Notes under the pieces: generated by a model | Databases searched by the model: none | What the model was told of the DNA's origin: nothing | What the model saw: only the letters and a program-made list of their open reading frames with translations | Shown here: one piece after another, positions 26,264 through 37,302 of the stretch | How positions within the stretch are numbered: the first letter of the stretch is position 1 | Layout: each line of letters begins with the position of its first letter | Position numbers and translations under genes: made by a program | From: CAZXSK01 sp964642855 | GTDB lineage: Bacteria > Planctomycetota > Phycisphaerae > SM23-33 | Reading direction: 5' to 3' | NCBI GenBank assembly: GCA_964642855.1 | Contig: CAZXSK010000019.1 | Location: 1 to 55,150 of the forward strand | DNA length: 55,150 nucleotides

Positions 26264-26886
26264 GCACCTCCCCACACCAAAGCAGCCATCAGGAACGCCA
26301 CGACGATCTGCACGAGCGACAGGCCCACAGCCAGCAGGCTCCGAAGTCGGCTTTGTACGATCAGGCTGCCCGGCCTGTTCCAGTACCGAAGGGCGAGAAA
26401 CAGCGACACGGGCGCCGAAAGCAGCCAGATCAACGGCACCCACGGCGCCATCTCCACCAGTGCCAGGGCACCCACCAGCAGGCCGGAGATCGTCGCAATC
26501 GCCAGGGCGATCTCGCCATAAAGCGTCCGTCCCGATTCGAGAACATCGCGCAGCTCCGAGACGCGCCCTTCCACGATACAGGTGGGGCAGATATGGCGGC
26601 CGGCCAGGTCCACGTCGCACACGGCGCAGAGGAACCGCCCGCACTCATCGCAGGGGATGACGGCCTGTTTGGTCGGGTGGTAGAAGCAGGTGGCCTGCTC
26701 GTCGTCTTCCAGCACGCGCCGTCCCGGGTCACCGGCTGCCGGCCCGCGGGTGAACGTCGGGAACACCAGCGCGAGGATCGACCGGCCACAGAAGGGGCAC
26801 GGAAACGCCTGCCGGCGGTTCCAGTACTCGCTGCTGAGGATTCCTCCGCAGTGATCGCACGTGATGTGACGGGTTCTTTCGGCCAA
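26260..26886 (-). CDS. Zinc-ribbon and B-box-like membrane protein
   Basis: 208 residues. The first part ITCDHCGGILSS, then FPCPFCGRSI is a zinc ribbon. A second cluster, CFYHPTKQAVIPCDECGRFLCAVCDVDLAGRHICPTC, is a B-box-like zinc-binding region with two His. Several hydrophobic helices make up residues 120-208. It follows the GYF/RDD gene with a two-base gap and overlaps the PH-like gene by four bases. The two-part zinc region and membrane anchoring recall the smaller protein at 25402-25716, probably a related form. Confidence 0.8.
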   Translation of the reverse strand: MAERTRHITCDHCGGILSSEYWNRRQAFPCPFCGRSILALVFPTFTRGPAAGDPGRRVLEDDEQATCFYHPTKQAVIPCDECGRFLCAVCDVDLAGRHICPTCIVEGRVSELRDVLESGRTLYGEIALAIATISGLLVGALALVEMAPWVPLIWLLSAPVSLFLALRYWNRPGSLIVQSRLRSLLAVGLSLVQIVVAFLMAALVWGGA

Positions 26887-26888
26887 GC

Positions 26889-27722
26889 CTATCTCCGGTA
26901 TACAACGCGCGTCCCGCAGACATAGTCGTGCAGCGCGCGGCGATTTTCATCGACCAGGACCGTCAGGTACCCCAGACCCAGTACGAGGATGCTGATCAGT
27001 TCGGCAACGGCACGGAACGTCGCAAGGGCGAGACCTACGCTCGTGCCATCGGCCCGGACAACGCGAATCCCTACCGCCAGCTTGCCGATCGTCGCGCCCC
27101 ACAGGCCATGACAGATCGCGTTGTAAAACAGGGGCAGGCCCACCAGGCATCCCAGCACGATCATCCCGGCCAGGGCGTCTTCCTCATCGGCCGGACGATC
27201 CGCGGCGATGAAGGCGAGGATCAGCAGCGCCAGCAACAGGACTCCCAGACCGTAGGCCAGCACGCCATCGACCAGCTTGGCAGCCAGCCTCAGCGAGAAG
27301 CCCGCAAACGGAACCCCGAGCTGTCCCGACGGGCCGAGGCCCTCCAGGCCATTCTGCATCAATCGCTGCACGTACAATGGTTTGCATTCGGCGCAGACCA
27401 CCTCGTCGCCGAAGATCGCGACGTCGTCCAGCGGGAAGCTCTGGCTGCATTCGCGGCAGAAGGCTGCACCGCCGGCCCGCGCGACGTATCCGGCCTGGAT
27501 GGTCCGTTGGCGCAGGTCCGGCTGGGGCGCACCAGGCGGCCGGGCCGGCGGGGCCGCAACAACAACGTCTCCCCGTCTGCGCCATTCGGGCATGCCCGGC
27601 TGCCAGATGTAGGTGGCGTCGGTGATTTCGCCGCGGTCGGCGAGGGTCTGAAACTCCTCGTCCGAGACGGGCCCGATCTGGGTGTTGTTTGCGATGTAGT
27701 ACCAGGCCATCCCATTGTCCAT
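26889..27722 (-). CDS. GYF-domain, zinc-ribbon and RDD membrane protein
   Basis: 277 residues from ATG 27722; ATG 27761 or 27710 are also possible. Residues 5-50 (MAWYYIANNTQIGPVSDEEFQTLADRGEI onward) are a GYF_2/DUF4339 domain that normally binds proline-rich peptides. Then come CRECSQSFPLDDVAIFGDEVVCAECK, a zinc ribbon, and an RDD domain with LRLAAKLVDGVLAYG and ATIGKLAVGIRVVRADG. It appears to be the first gene of the ten-gene unit; upstream lies ispH with a 107-base gap. A second RDD protein closes the unit. Confidence 0.82.
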   Translation of the reverse strand: MDNGMAWYYIANNTQIGPVSDEEFQTLADRGEITDATYIWQPGMPEWRRRGDVVVAAPPARPPGAPQPDLRQRTIQAGYVARAGGAAFCRECSQSFPLDDVAIFGDEVVCAECKPLYVQRLMQNGLEGLGPSGQLGVPFAGFSLRLAAKLVDGVLAYGLGVLLLALLILAFIAADRPADEEDALAGMIVLGCLVGLPLFYNAICHGLWGATIGKLAVGIRVVRADGTSVGLALATFRAVAELISILVLGLGYLTVLVDENRRALHDYVCGTRVVYRR

Positions 27723-27830
27723 CCCGAAGGGGCAGACGCCGCCCGACGGCGCCGGACCCATCCTAACGCATCGCCTTGGACAAGACTACACTAACTGCCC
27801 CTGTGTTTGACGTATCGCGGCTGCAGATCT

Positions 27831-29024
27831 TTACTTGCGCGTGGGATGTTTCTGCAGAAAACCTGCCAGTCTCTCCAGGACCTCCCCCACGACCACCTCG
27901 GGGCACGACGCACCGGCCAGCACGCCGATCCGCATGGAATCGCCTGCCTGCAGCCAATCTTCGAACACCCGCGGCTTGCCGAGAGAGGGATCAAAAGCCT
28001 CCAGTCGACGGGCATCGAGAATGGCCTTGGCATTCTCCACGAAGTACGTCGGCGCGTACGAGCTGGCCAGGTCGAACAGGTGATGCGTATTGGACGATGT
28101 GAACCCGCCGACCACGATCACCACGTCGCAGCCGGACTGACATAACTCCACCGCCGCCTCCTGTCGCTGCTGGGTCGCCTGGCAGACGGTAGGCTGGAAC
28201 TGTAGCCGCTGCTGGGCCTCGCCAACGCCGAACCGAGACACGAACGCCTCCTCGATCCGCCGACGAACTTCCTGCGTATCGCGGTAAAGCATGGTGGTCT
28301 GGCTGACCTGCGCGAGGTGCTCGAAAGGGGAAAGATCAGCCGCATTCGTCGCTGCGTCGTCGAACCGCTCGGCAAAGCCCTCTGTGTCGTCAGGCGATGC
28401 GATCATCCGACAGAACTCGTCGACTTCCGCCAGGCTCGCAAGCACCACATACTTGCCCCCCGCCTCGGCAAGGCGGGACTTGGTCACCACGGTCTCGTCG
28501 TGCTTGGCCCGGCCGTAGATGACCACGCCATAACCCTCCTCGACGGCGTGCTGGGCCCACGTCCACAGCCTGCGGACATCGCTGCAGGAGGAGTCCACGA
28601 TACGACAGCCGATCTCGCCCAGGCAGCGTTCAATGGGCAGGGGAACGCCGAAAGCGGGGATGATTGCGCAGTCTTCGCACCCGAGATGGTCGGGGAGGCG
28701 ATCGCGCTCGCTGCGGGTGAGGATCCGTACCCCCTGGGCACGGAAGTAGTCGTTCACCCATGGATTATGGATGATCTCGCCAAGAAGGATCAGTCTGCCC
28801 CGCCGGCTGGATTCCTCCCGGACGGCCCGTTCGGTCCAGGCGAGGGCGCGCTTGACCCCGCTGCAGAATCCGAAGACCCTCGGCAGCCGGAGCTCGCCAG
28901 CCGGAAGCTTCCAGATGTTTCCGGACTCACGAATGCGATCGACCGTCTCGCTGCGGAAGCACGAGAGGCTCGCAGCCCGGTGCGATTCGGGCGTCGACGG
29001 ATCGGGGCGGGAGGAGTCCTTCAT
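27831..29024 (-). CDS. ispH: 4-hydroxy-3-methylbut-2-enyl diphosphate reductase (IspH/LytB)
   Basis: 397 residues; an ATG at 29141 is less likely. The last enzyme of the MEP isoprenoid pathway, an iron-sulfur protein. The three cluster cysteines are seen in FCSGVKRAL, DSSCSDV and QPTVCQATQQR. Ligand-binding residues appear as GEIIHNPWV, AKHDETVVT (catalytic Glu), SQTTM and SSNTHHL, with AGASCPE near the end. About 45 residues precede the usual start of the E. coli enzyme. It sits downstream of an ECF sigma cluster and has no other isoprenoid gene nearby. Confidence 0.92.
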   Translation of the reverse strand: MKDSSRPDPSTPESHRAASLSCFRSETVDRIRESGNIWKLPAGELRLPRVFGFCSGVKRALAWTERAVREESSRRGRLILLGEIIHNPWVNDYFRAQGVRILTRSERDRLPDHLGCEDCAIIPAFGVPLPIERCLGEIGCRIVDSSCSDVRRLWTWAQHAVEEGYGVVIYGRAKHDETVVTKSRLAEAGGKYVVLASLAEVDEFCRMIASPDDTEGFAERFDDAATNAADLSPFEHLAQVSQTTMLYRDTQEVRRRIEEAFVSRFGVGEAQQRLQFQPTVCQATQQRQEAAVELCQSGCDVVIVVGGFTSSNTHHLFDLASSYAPTYFVENAKAILDARRLEAFDPSLGKPRVFEDWLQAGDSMRIGVLAGASCPEVVVGEVLERLAGFLQKHPTRK

Positions 29025-29112
29025 GACTTCACAGATAGCACAGCCACCCGCGCCGGACAAGCGCAGGTCCTCGCGCGAGTGGCGGAAGCTGTCCAGCGGT
29101 TGCGGCGGAATC

Positions 29113-29787
29113 CTACTGCTCTTGGCGACGGGGATGCCCACCGCCGGGGCCTCGCCGACGTCCGCGAGGCCGGCCCAGCTTACCCTCCAGCAGCCTCTCG
29201 ACGTGCTTGTCGATCTGCTGCTGGCGGTTCTCCTTGAGGCTGACGATCTCTTCCTTGAGGTCCTTCAGCCGCTCCTCGAGTTGCTCGAGCTGGTACGACC
29301 GCATCACCAGGTCGGCGTCGAAGACCTTCTCGACGGCCGCTTCAATCTTGGTTTTCAGTTCGCTGCGGACATCCTCGTCGGTCGCGGAGCGATACTGGCC
29401 GATCAGTCCGGCGATGACCCGCTTGCCGGAGCGAAGCGTCTGATGCGCCTGCTGAACCTTCTCGGGCATCCTCTTGGTCCGCTGATGATCGACCCACCGG
29501 GCGTAGAGGGCCCAGCGATACCGGCGGGGATTCCGTTCCTTGAGCTTCACCAGCCATTCATAGGCGCGTGAGTCGGTATCCTTGAGCTCCTGAAGGAACG
29601 CTTTCTCCTGCTCCTCGTCGAGGAACTTCTCCCCGCGCCGGGGCCGGTCGTCCTCGCGGGCCTGGAGGCGCTTCTCGTCCCGGGTCGGGCCGGCGTTGGG
29701 GTCCTTGCCCCCGTCCCTGGCGACCAGAACCACTGACGTCGAAGCAACCACCGCGGCGACCATCAACCATCTTGCCTGTTTGAACAT
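29113..29787 (-). CDS. Exported coiled-coil protein downstream of ECF sigma/anti-sigma
   Basis: 224 residues from the ATG 6 bases after GGGAG; earlier starts overlap the upstream stop. A signal-type N-terminus (MFKQARWLMVAAVVASTSV) precedes a charged, largely helical protein. Residues 60-130 are mixed; residues 165-205 (LEQLEERLKDLKEEIVSL) are strongly heptad-like coiled coil. The C-terminus ends in Arg/Gly. It is probably periplasmic. The layout of ECF sigma, anti-sigma, small exported protein recalls envelope-stress or metal sensing units such as CnrX or Spy-like proteins, but no direct homology was recognised. Confidence 0.65.
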   Translation of the reverse strand: MFKQARWLMVAAVVASTSVVLVARDGGKDPNAGPTRDEKRLQAREDDRPRRGEKFLDEEQEKAFLQELKDTDSRAYEWLVKLKERNPRRYRWALYARWVDHQRTKRMPEKVQQAHQTLRSGKRVIAGLIGQYRSATDEDVRSELKTKIEAAVEKVFDADLVMRSYQLEQLEERLKDLKEEIVSLKENRQQQIDKHVERLLEGKLGRPRGRRRGPGGGHPRRQEQ

Positions 29788-29804
29788 ATTGCTCTCCCGG
29801 GTCA

Positions 29805-30359
29805 TCACTGGTCGTAGAGACCCTCGAAAGGATCATCCGACCAGAACCTGTCGATTTCCTGTTCTGTCTCGTCGATTTCCCATTCCACCGAACCGCTCGA
29901 CAGGGCCACCGATACGATCTGCTCGGTTTCGAGCTGCTCGACGTCCATCGCCAGCAGATCCAGCTCTGCCTCGAACTGTCCGTCGTCGAGGACGTTGGCG
30001 ACTTCCTCTTCCGTCACGACATAGGCAGTGGACTGGGAATCTGGCTTGGGATGGGTGCGCGGCGTAAGCAGCGTGATCAGTCCGACGGCGACCATCGCTG
30101 CAGCCACGCCGGCCACCTGCAGCCAAGGCGAATGCCTGCGCGCCGACGCCCGGCCGGGCCGGGCCAGCTCCGCTCGCATGCGGTTGGCGATACGATCGCG
30201 AACGCGGGGCGGCAGGTCCGCGTTCATCGTCCCGCCGAGCCCGGCCTCCAGCTGGCGGATCTCCTCTGCCAGCCTGCGCTGCTCGTCGCTGAGCTTCCCG
30301 GTATCGCCGGTATCCAGCGCCCGTGCCAGCTCTTCGTATTGCCTGTCCTCATCGTTCAT
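29805..30359 (-). CDS. Probable anti-sigma factor, single-pass membrane
   Basis: 184 residues. A cytoplasmic helical N-terminus (DEQRRLAEEIRQLEAGL) is followed by a single membrane helix (VAGVAAAMVAVGLITLL, about residues 85-102) and an acidic periplasmic tail. It overlaps the ECF sigma gene by 11 bases, the usual arrangement for a sigma and its membrane anti-sigma. No zinc-binding HxxxCxxC motif is visible, so it is not the classic ZAS type. Confidence 0.7.
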   Translation of the reverse strand: MNDEDRQYEELARALDTGDTGKLSDEQRRLAEEIRQLEAGLGGTMNADLPPRVRDRIANRMRAELARPGRASARRHSPWLQVAGVAAAMVAVGLITLLTPRTHPKPDSQSTAYVVTEEEVANVLDDGQFEAELDLLAMDVEQLETEQIVSVALSSGSVEWEIDETEQEIDRFWSDDPFEGLYDQ

Positions 30360-30921
30360 CGTTCATCCACTTTCCCAGGGCCTTGATGCCCCGGTGAACC
30401 TTCGCCAGTGCGGTTCCCAACGGACAGTCGAAGGTCTCGGCAAGCTGTTTGAAGCTCAGCCCGCCGAAATGTCGCAGGAGAATCATCTCCCGCGTGGTTT
30501 CGTCCAGTTTACCCAGCGCGTCCTGCAGCTGCTGCGACTGTTCCCGCTCGACCAGTCTCCGGTCAACGTCGCGAGCTTCGGCATCCAGTCGATCGGCCAT
30601 CGGCTCGCCGTCGGCGTCATCAGCCGATAGAGACACCGACGCCGGCCTGCTCTTGATCCGCCGGATCCGGTCGCGAACCAGGTTCGCAGCGATCCGGAAC
30701 AGCCAGGGCTCGAATCGGCCTTTCTCATCGTAACCGTCCAACGTGCGGACGAGTCGCAACATTACCTCGCCCAGAAGGTCTTCGGCTTCGTGGTGGTTTC
30801 CGGTTGCCCGCAGGAAGTAGCCATACAGCCTCGGAGCATAGGCGTCCAGCAGCGTCTCGTAGGCGGACGCGTCTCCGCCTCTCGCCGAGGCGATCGTTGC
30901 TCGTAGTTGCTGCTGGTCCAT
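30349..30921 (-). CDS. ECF-type RNA polymerase sigma factor
   Basis: 190 residues; ATG 30921 chosen over GTG 30924. Region 2 has YGYFLRATGNHHEAEDLLGEVMLRLVRTL and the -10 recognising helix FEPWLFRIAANLVRDRIRR. Region 4 is LGKLDETTREMILLRHFGGLSFKQLAETFDCPLGTALAKVHRGI. The anti-sigma gene overlaps its end by 11 bases. It would direct transcription of a small envelope-response regulon and usually also its own gene. A clean ECF-type target promoter was not found upstream. Confidence 0.93.
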   Translation of the reverse strand: MDQQQLRATIASARGGDASAYETLLDAYAPRLYGYFLRATGNHHEAEDLLGEVMLRLVRTLDGYDEKGRFEPWLFRIAANLVRDRIRRIKSRPASVSLSADDADGEPMADRLDAEARDVDRRLVEREQSQQLQDALGKLDETTREMILLRHFGGLSFKQLAETFDCPLGTALAKVHRGIKALGKWMNDER

Positions 30922-31115
30922 CACGCACCTGGCCTAACGGGCTGGGGGGGTGTTTATTGCAATCGGCCTGGCGGGAATCTTCCCTTCACACGAATCGGCA
31001 TCCTGCGCCAGCCCTTTGGCATGCAACAGGTTAGGCTCGCAGGCGTGCCCTCCACAAGCCCGCCCCCTCCCGCGACGCCTAGAATGTTGCGTTTCCCGAC
31101 CCCGCGAGGTGACGT

Positions 31116-32807
<1,692 letters not shown>

Positions 32808-32833
32808 ACCTCCCGCGTCGTGATCGGGCGAAG

Positions 32834-34303
32834 CTACCGGGTGCTGGTTACGTCCGGCTTGCGGGCGGCGAGGGTTTCGTCGAGCCGCGTGACGGGCGTG
32901 GTTCGGGGCAGGGACTCGAACGCACCTGGATCGGATTCTGCCTGCCTGGCGATTTCGATCATCGCGTCGATGAACGCGTCGAGCGTTTCCTTGCTCTCGG
33001 TTTCGGTGGGCTCGATCATCATCGACTCGGGCACGATCAGCGGGAAGTAGACCGTCGGCGGGTGGATACCCCGATCGATCAACGCCTTGGCGATGTCTTT
33101 GGCGTGGACGCCTTTGTCCGCTTGGCGCGATGCGCTGAACACGCACTCGTGCTTGCAGACCTGCTGAAAGGGCAGGTCATACCATTTCCGGAGCTTCTCC
33201 TTGATGTAATTGGCGTTGAGCACCGCATTCTCGCTGACACGTTCCAGGCCTTCCCGCCCGAGCATGAGCATGTACGCATACGCCCGCACCAAAATCCCGA
33301 AGTTCCCGTAAAATGGCGCGATGTATCCGATGCTCTTGGGCCGGTCATAGTCGAGATAGAACGATCCGTCGTCGCGTTCTCGGACGATGGAAGTCGGCAG
33401 GTAGTCCACGAGCTTCTCGCACACGCCGACCGGGCCGGCCCCGGGGCCGCCCCCACCGTGGGGGGTGGCGAAGGTCTTGTGCAGGTTCACGTGCACCACG
33501 TCGAACCCCAGGTCGCCGGGTCTGCACCGCCCGAGCAGGGCGTTGAGGTTCGCCCCGTCGTAATAGACCAGCCCGTCGACCTCGTGAACCAGCCTGCAGA
33601 TTTCCGCTACCTTCGGGTTGAACAGACCCAGCGTGTTGGGACAGGTGAGCATGACCCCGGCTACCGAGTCGTTCAGGGCTTCGCGGGTGGCCTGGAAATC
33701 CATCACGCCGGTCTCGTCGGAGGGAATGGTCTTGACGTCGTAGCCGGCGATGGCGGCACTGGCGGGGTTCGTGCCATGCGCGCTGTCGGGGATCAGGATG
33801 GTGCTCTTGTCGTTGCCGCGGTCGCGGTGATACGCAGCGATGATCATCACGCCGGTCAGCTCGCCGTGCGCCCCGGCCAGGGGCTGGTTGGTAAACGCGG
33901 CCATGCCGCAGATCTCGCGAAGCAGCAGGTCAAGATGGTGCAGCACCTCCAGGGCGCCCTGGACCTGCATCTCGCCGGTGGGCAACTGGGGCAGCAGGGG
34001 GTGCAGATCCGCAAACCCTCCGTGACGCGCCACGAGCTCGGCCATCTTGGGGTTGTACTTCATCGTGCACGAGCCCAGGGGGTAGAACCCGCTGTCGACG
34101 CCGAAATTGCGCCGGGACAGCTCGGTGAAGTGGCGCACCACGTCCAGCTCGGAAACTTCCGGCAGGTCAGCCGGCGTGTCGCGCAGCAGCGATTTGCGAA
34201 TGTAGACCGACTCGTCAACGTCCATCGGGCCTGGCCTGACGCCACGCCGGCCGGGCTGGGATTTCTCGAAGATCAGCTTCATCGGTTGGGTGGATCCGTT
34301 CAT
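32834..34303 (-). CDS. gcvPB: Glycine dehydrogenase subunit 2 (P-protein beta)
   Basis: 489 residues from ATG 34303; an apparent longer frame upstream is a shadow of gcvPA. It carries the PLP lysine in NLHKTFATPHGGGGPG (about residue 275). PDSAHGTNPASAAIAGY and TNQPLAGAHGELTG are conserved P-protein motifs. The P-protein decarboxylates glycine and passes the aminomethyl group to the lipoyl arm of GcvH. It is split into two subunits, as in many Gram-positive and planctomycete genomes. It is the last gene of the gcvT-H-PA-PB operon and 11 bases after gcvPA. Confidence 0.95.
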   Translation of the reverse strand: MNGSTQPMKLIFEKSQPGRRGVRPGPMDVDESVYIRKSLLRDTPADLPEVSELDVVRHFTELSRRNFGVDSGFYPLGSCTMKYNPKMAELVARHGGFADLHPLLPQLPTGEMQVQGALEVLHHLDLLLREICGMAAFTNQPLAGAHGELTGVMIIAAYHRDRGNDKSTILIPDSAHGTNPASAAIAGYDVKTIPSDETGVMDFQATREALNDSVAGVMLTCPNTLGLFNPKVAEICRLVHEVDGLVYYDGANLNALLGRCRPGDLGFDVVHVNLHKTFATPHGGGGPGAGPVGVCEKLVDYLPTSIVRERDDGSFYLDYDRPKSIGYIAPFYGNFGILVRAYAYMLMLGREGLERVSENAVLNANYIKEKLRKWYDLPFQQVCKHECVFSASRQADKGVHAKDIAKALIDRGIHPPTVYFPLIVPESMMIEPTETESKETLDAFIDAMIEIARQAESDPGAFESLPRTTPVTRLDETLAARKPDVTSTR

Positions 34304-34314
34304 GGCTTGTCCGG

Positions 34315-35646
34315 TCAAAGGCTCGCTTCCAGCACGTGGGCCAGCAGGTCGATCTCGCGCCTCGTGCGCTTCTCGGTAACGGCCAGCATCAGGGCGTTGT
34401 CCATCTCGGGATAGTACCGCCCCAGGGGGAACCCCGCAGCGAAGCCCTTCTCCAGCAGCCGGCGTATGACGCGGTCGGCACGGTTGGGCAAGCGAAGCAC
34501 GAACTCGTTGAAAAAGTGACGCTTGCCGAACCACATTTCGACCCCGGGAATGCCCAGCAGCTTCTGCCGCGCGTACGACGCCTTCTCGCTGCACAGCCTC
34601 GCCAGGTCGACCAGCCCGCCCTTGCCCAGCAACGACAGGTACACCACGGCCGTCAACGCACAAAGCCCCTGGTTGGTGCAGATGTTGCTCGTAGCCTTCT
34701 CGCGGCGGATGTGCTGCTCCCGGGCCTGGAGCGTCAGCACGAAACCTTCCCTGCCGTCGGCGTCGACGGTCTTTCCGGCAATCCGGCCGGGCATCTTGCG
34801 CATGTACTTCTTCCGCGTGGCCATGAAGCCCAGGTAAGGCCCGCCAAAGGAAAGCGGCAGGCCCAGGGACTGACCCTCGCCGGTGACGATGTCGGCGTTC
34901 ATTCGGCCGGGCGTTTTGACCAGCCCCAGCGAGATCGGATAGCACGAGACAATCAGCAGCGCCCCGCGGGCGTGGGCCAGTTCAGCCACGTCGGTCAGGT
35001 CATCGAGACAGCCGAAGAAGTTCGGGTTCTGCACGACCACCGCAGCGGTCTGGTCGTCGAGCTTTGCCTCGATCTGGGCCCGATCGGCCAGGCCGACATC
35101 GGGCGTGGTTTCCTCCAGCTCGATGCCCAGGTTGCGCGTGTAGGTCTCGATCATGGTCCGGTAGATCGGGCTGACGGACTGGTCGACGATCACGCGGTTG
35201 CGACGGGTGATCCGAAGGGCCATCATCACCGCCTCGTACAGCGCGGTTCCGCCGTCATAGAGGGAGGCGTTGGCGACCTCCATCTCCGTCAGCCGGGCGA
35301 TCATCGACTGGTACTCGTAGATCGCCTGCAGCGTGCCCTGGCTGATCTCGGGCTGGTACGGCGTGTAGGCGGTGTAGAACTCGCTGCGGGAAACCAGCGC
35401 GTCGACCGCAGCCGGGATGAAGTGTTCGTAGAACCCGCCACCCAGGAAGTTCACCAGGTCGCCCGAGTTCCGCCCGGCGATCTCCGCCAGCCGGGTCCGC
35501 ACGAGCTGCTCGTCCTGGCCGGGCGGGATATCCAGCGGCCCGCACTTGAGGTCCTCAGGGATGTCGGCGAACAGATCCGCCGGGGTCATCCCGATCTCCT
35601 CGAGCATCTGCTGCCGTTGGGCGTCGGTGTTGGAGATGAAGGGCAT
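34315..35646 (-). CDS. gcvPA: Glycine dehydrogenase subunit 1 (P-protein alpha)
   Basis: 443 residues. It begins MPFISNTDAQRQQMLEEIGM and has FLGGGFYEHFIPAAVDAL, YTPYQPEISQGTLQAIYEYQ and ASLYDGGTALYEA, all standard for the alpha half of the split P-protein. It pairs with gcvPB to make the functional enzyme; it does not hold the PLP lysine. The ATG directly follows the gcvH stop with no spacer, so the two are tightly coupled. Confidence 0.95.
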   Translation of the reverse strand: MPFISNTDAQRQQMLEEIGMTPADLFADIPEDLKCGPLDIPPGQDEQLVRTRLAEIAGRNSGDLVNFLGGGFYEHFIPAAVDALVSRSEFYTAYTPYQPEISQGTLQAIYEYQSMIARLTEMEVANASLYDGGTALYEAVMMALRITRRNRVIVDQSVSPIYRTMIETYTRNLGIELEETTPDVGLADRAQIEAKLDDQTAAVVVQNPNFFGCLDDLTDVAELAHARGALLIVSCYPISLGLVKTPGRMNADIVTGEGQSLGLPLSFGGPYLGFMATRKKYMRKMPGRIAGKTVDADGREGFVLTLQAREQHIRREKATSNICTNQGLCALTAVVYLSLLGKGGLVDLARLCSEKASYARQKLLGIPGVEMWFGKRHFFNEFVLRLPNRADRVIRRLLEKGFAAGFPLGRYYPEMDNALMLAVTEKRTRREIDLLAHVLEASL

Positions 35647-36030
35647 CTACTCGAGGCCCTCGCAGAATTCCTTGTAGGCAGCCGGGTCCATCAGGTCGTC
35701 CGCCTGGCCGGGGTCGGCGAGTTTCATCCTGTAGATCCAGCCCTGGCCGTACGGTTCATTGTTGACCAGGCCGGGGTCGTCTTCCAGCGAGTCGTTGACC
35801 TCGGTCACCTCTCCGTCTGCCGGGGCGTAGACACTGGCAGCGGCCTTGCAGCTTTCCACGGAGAGCACCTCCTGACCTTTCGTGCACTTCTGGCCGGGGG
35901 AGGGCAGTTCGACGAAGGTCATATCGCCCAGTTGCTGCTGGGCGTGATCGGTAATGCCCACCGTGGCGGTTTCGCCTTCGAGACGGATCCACTCGTGCTG
36001 GTCGGTGTAACTCAGGTCGTCCGGAATCAT
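35647..36030 (-). CDS. gcvH: Glycine cleavage system H protein
   Basis: 127 residues. The lipoyl-bearing lysine is K62 in VESCKAAASVYAPADG; the usual VESVKA is only slightly changed. It carries the aminomethyl group between P-protein, T-protein and L-protein. A lipoyl ligase or LipB and the L-protein (Lpd) are not in this window. It ends exactly where gcvPA begins and starts 24 bases after gcvT. Confidence 0.96.
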   Translation of the reverse strand: MIPDDLSYTDQHEWIRLEGETATVGITDHAQQQLGDMTFVELPSPGQKCTKGQEVLSVESCKAAASVYAPADGEVTEVNDSLEDDPGLVNNEPYGQGWIYRMKLADPGQADDLMDPAAYKEFCEGLE

Positions 36031-36054
36031 CCTGTATGCTCCAATCAGTCGCGC

Positions 36055-37152
36055 TTAGGCCGGGAGCTTCGCCCGGCAGGTTCCCTGGTTGTAGAGGGGC
36101 TTTTCACCCACTTCGGCACGGATCTTCGCCCGGGGGGTCTCCAGGGTGATCCACTGGCCGGGGTCAGCGTATTCGCTGTCGACGTAGCCCATGCCGATCG
36201 CCGCGCCCAGCGACGGGCTGAACGCCGCGCTGGTCACGCTGCCGATGGTCCGCTGGTCGGCGAGAATGGGCTGACCGGGCTGGGCCCGACGACGCCCTTC
36301 ACACCGGAAGGCTGCCAGTCTGCGCTTGGGTCCGCCTTCGCTGCGCTGTCTCTGCAAGGCCTCGGCCCCGATGTACCCGCCCTTGTCGGGCAGGAAGAAC
36401 GCCAGGTCCGCCTCCAGCGGCGTGACCTGCTCGCTGAGCTCCGAACCGTACAGCGGATAGCACATCTCCAGGCGCAGACTGTCGCGTGCGCCCAGGCCGG
36501 CCGGCTTGACGCGATCGTCAGCCATCAGTGCGTCGAACACCTCGCCGATCTGCCCGCCGGGCAGGAAGATCTCGTAGCCCAGCTCGCCGGTGTATCCGGT
36601 GCGGCTGAGTATGCACTCCCCGCCGAGCACGCTCGTGCGCGAGACGCCGAAGTATCCCAGCCCGGCCAGGTCGATCTCCACGTGCTTGCTGAGCAGGTCG
36701 AAGCTCTCGGGCCCCTGGACGTCGAGCTTGCCCCATGCGGTGAGCTGCTCGACGATGACGTCCTCGGGCAGGTGTTTGCGGATCCAGGCGAGGTCGTCTT
36801 CCCGCGGGCCTGCGTTGACCACCAGGAAGAACTCCTCCTCGCCGAGGCGCATCACGATGGTGTCGTCGAGGATCCCGCCACGTTCGTTCAGCAGAAAGCC
36901 ATACCTGCACCGGCCGACCTTCAGGGCGACGGTGTCCTGCACGAGCACCTCGCTCAGCTTCGCGGCTACCTCTGGCCCGTGAATGAGGAACTGGCCCATG
37001 TGACAGGTATCGAACAGGCTGATCGCCTGGCGGGTATGCTGATGCTCTGCGAGAATGCTCTCGTACTGGACAGGCAGGATCCAGCCATGGAAATCCACCA
37101 TGCGTCCGCCATGGCGGACGTGACGGTCGTGCAGGAATGTATGCCTGGCCAC
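36055..37152 (-). CDS. gcvT: Aminomethyltransferase (T protein)
   Basis: 365 residues, GTG start with GGGAG upstream. It transfers the methylene group from lipoylated GcvH to tetrahydrofolate. Motifs include VDFHGWILPVQY, FDTCHMGQF (the usual FDVSHMG changed to FDTCHMG), SRTGYTGELGYEIF and GLGARDSLRLEMCYPLYG. It is the first gene of the operon. A chain of hairpins with a terminator lies 150 bases upstream, and may act on its transcription or be separate. Confidence 0.95.
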   Translation of the reverse strand: MARHTFLHDRHVRHGGRMVDFHGWILPVQYESILAEHQHTRQAISLFDTCHMGQFLIHGPEVAAKLSEVLVQDTVALKVGRCRYGFLLNERGGILDDTIVMRLGEEEFFLVVNAGPREDDLAWIRKHLPEDVIVEQLTAWGKLDVQGPESFDLLSKHVEIDLAGLGYFGVSRTSVLGGECILSRTGYTGELGYEIFLPGGQIGEVFDALMADDRVKPAGLGARDSLRLEMCYPLYGSELSEQVTPLEADLAFFLPDKGGYIGAEALQRQRSEGGPKRRLAAFRCEGRRRAQPGQPILADQRTIGSVTSAAFSPSLGAAIGMGYVDSEYADPGQWITLETPRAKIRAEVGEKPLYNQGTCRAKLPA

Positions 37153-37302
37153 CTGCTTCTCTCCCGGATCCGTGGGTATTCCGTCGCCCGCCGAACCTTC
37201 CTGACGGCGAGCGGAATGCAGCCAGCCATCATGTGCGGCTGAGGGGACGGGTTCAACAGATTTCTAGTCCCCCGGCGTGGGAAAGCATCGTGGCGAGGGA
37301 GC

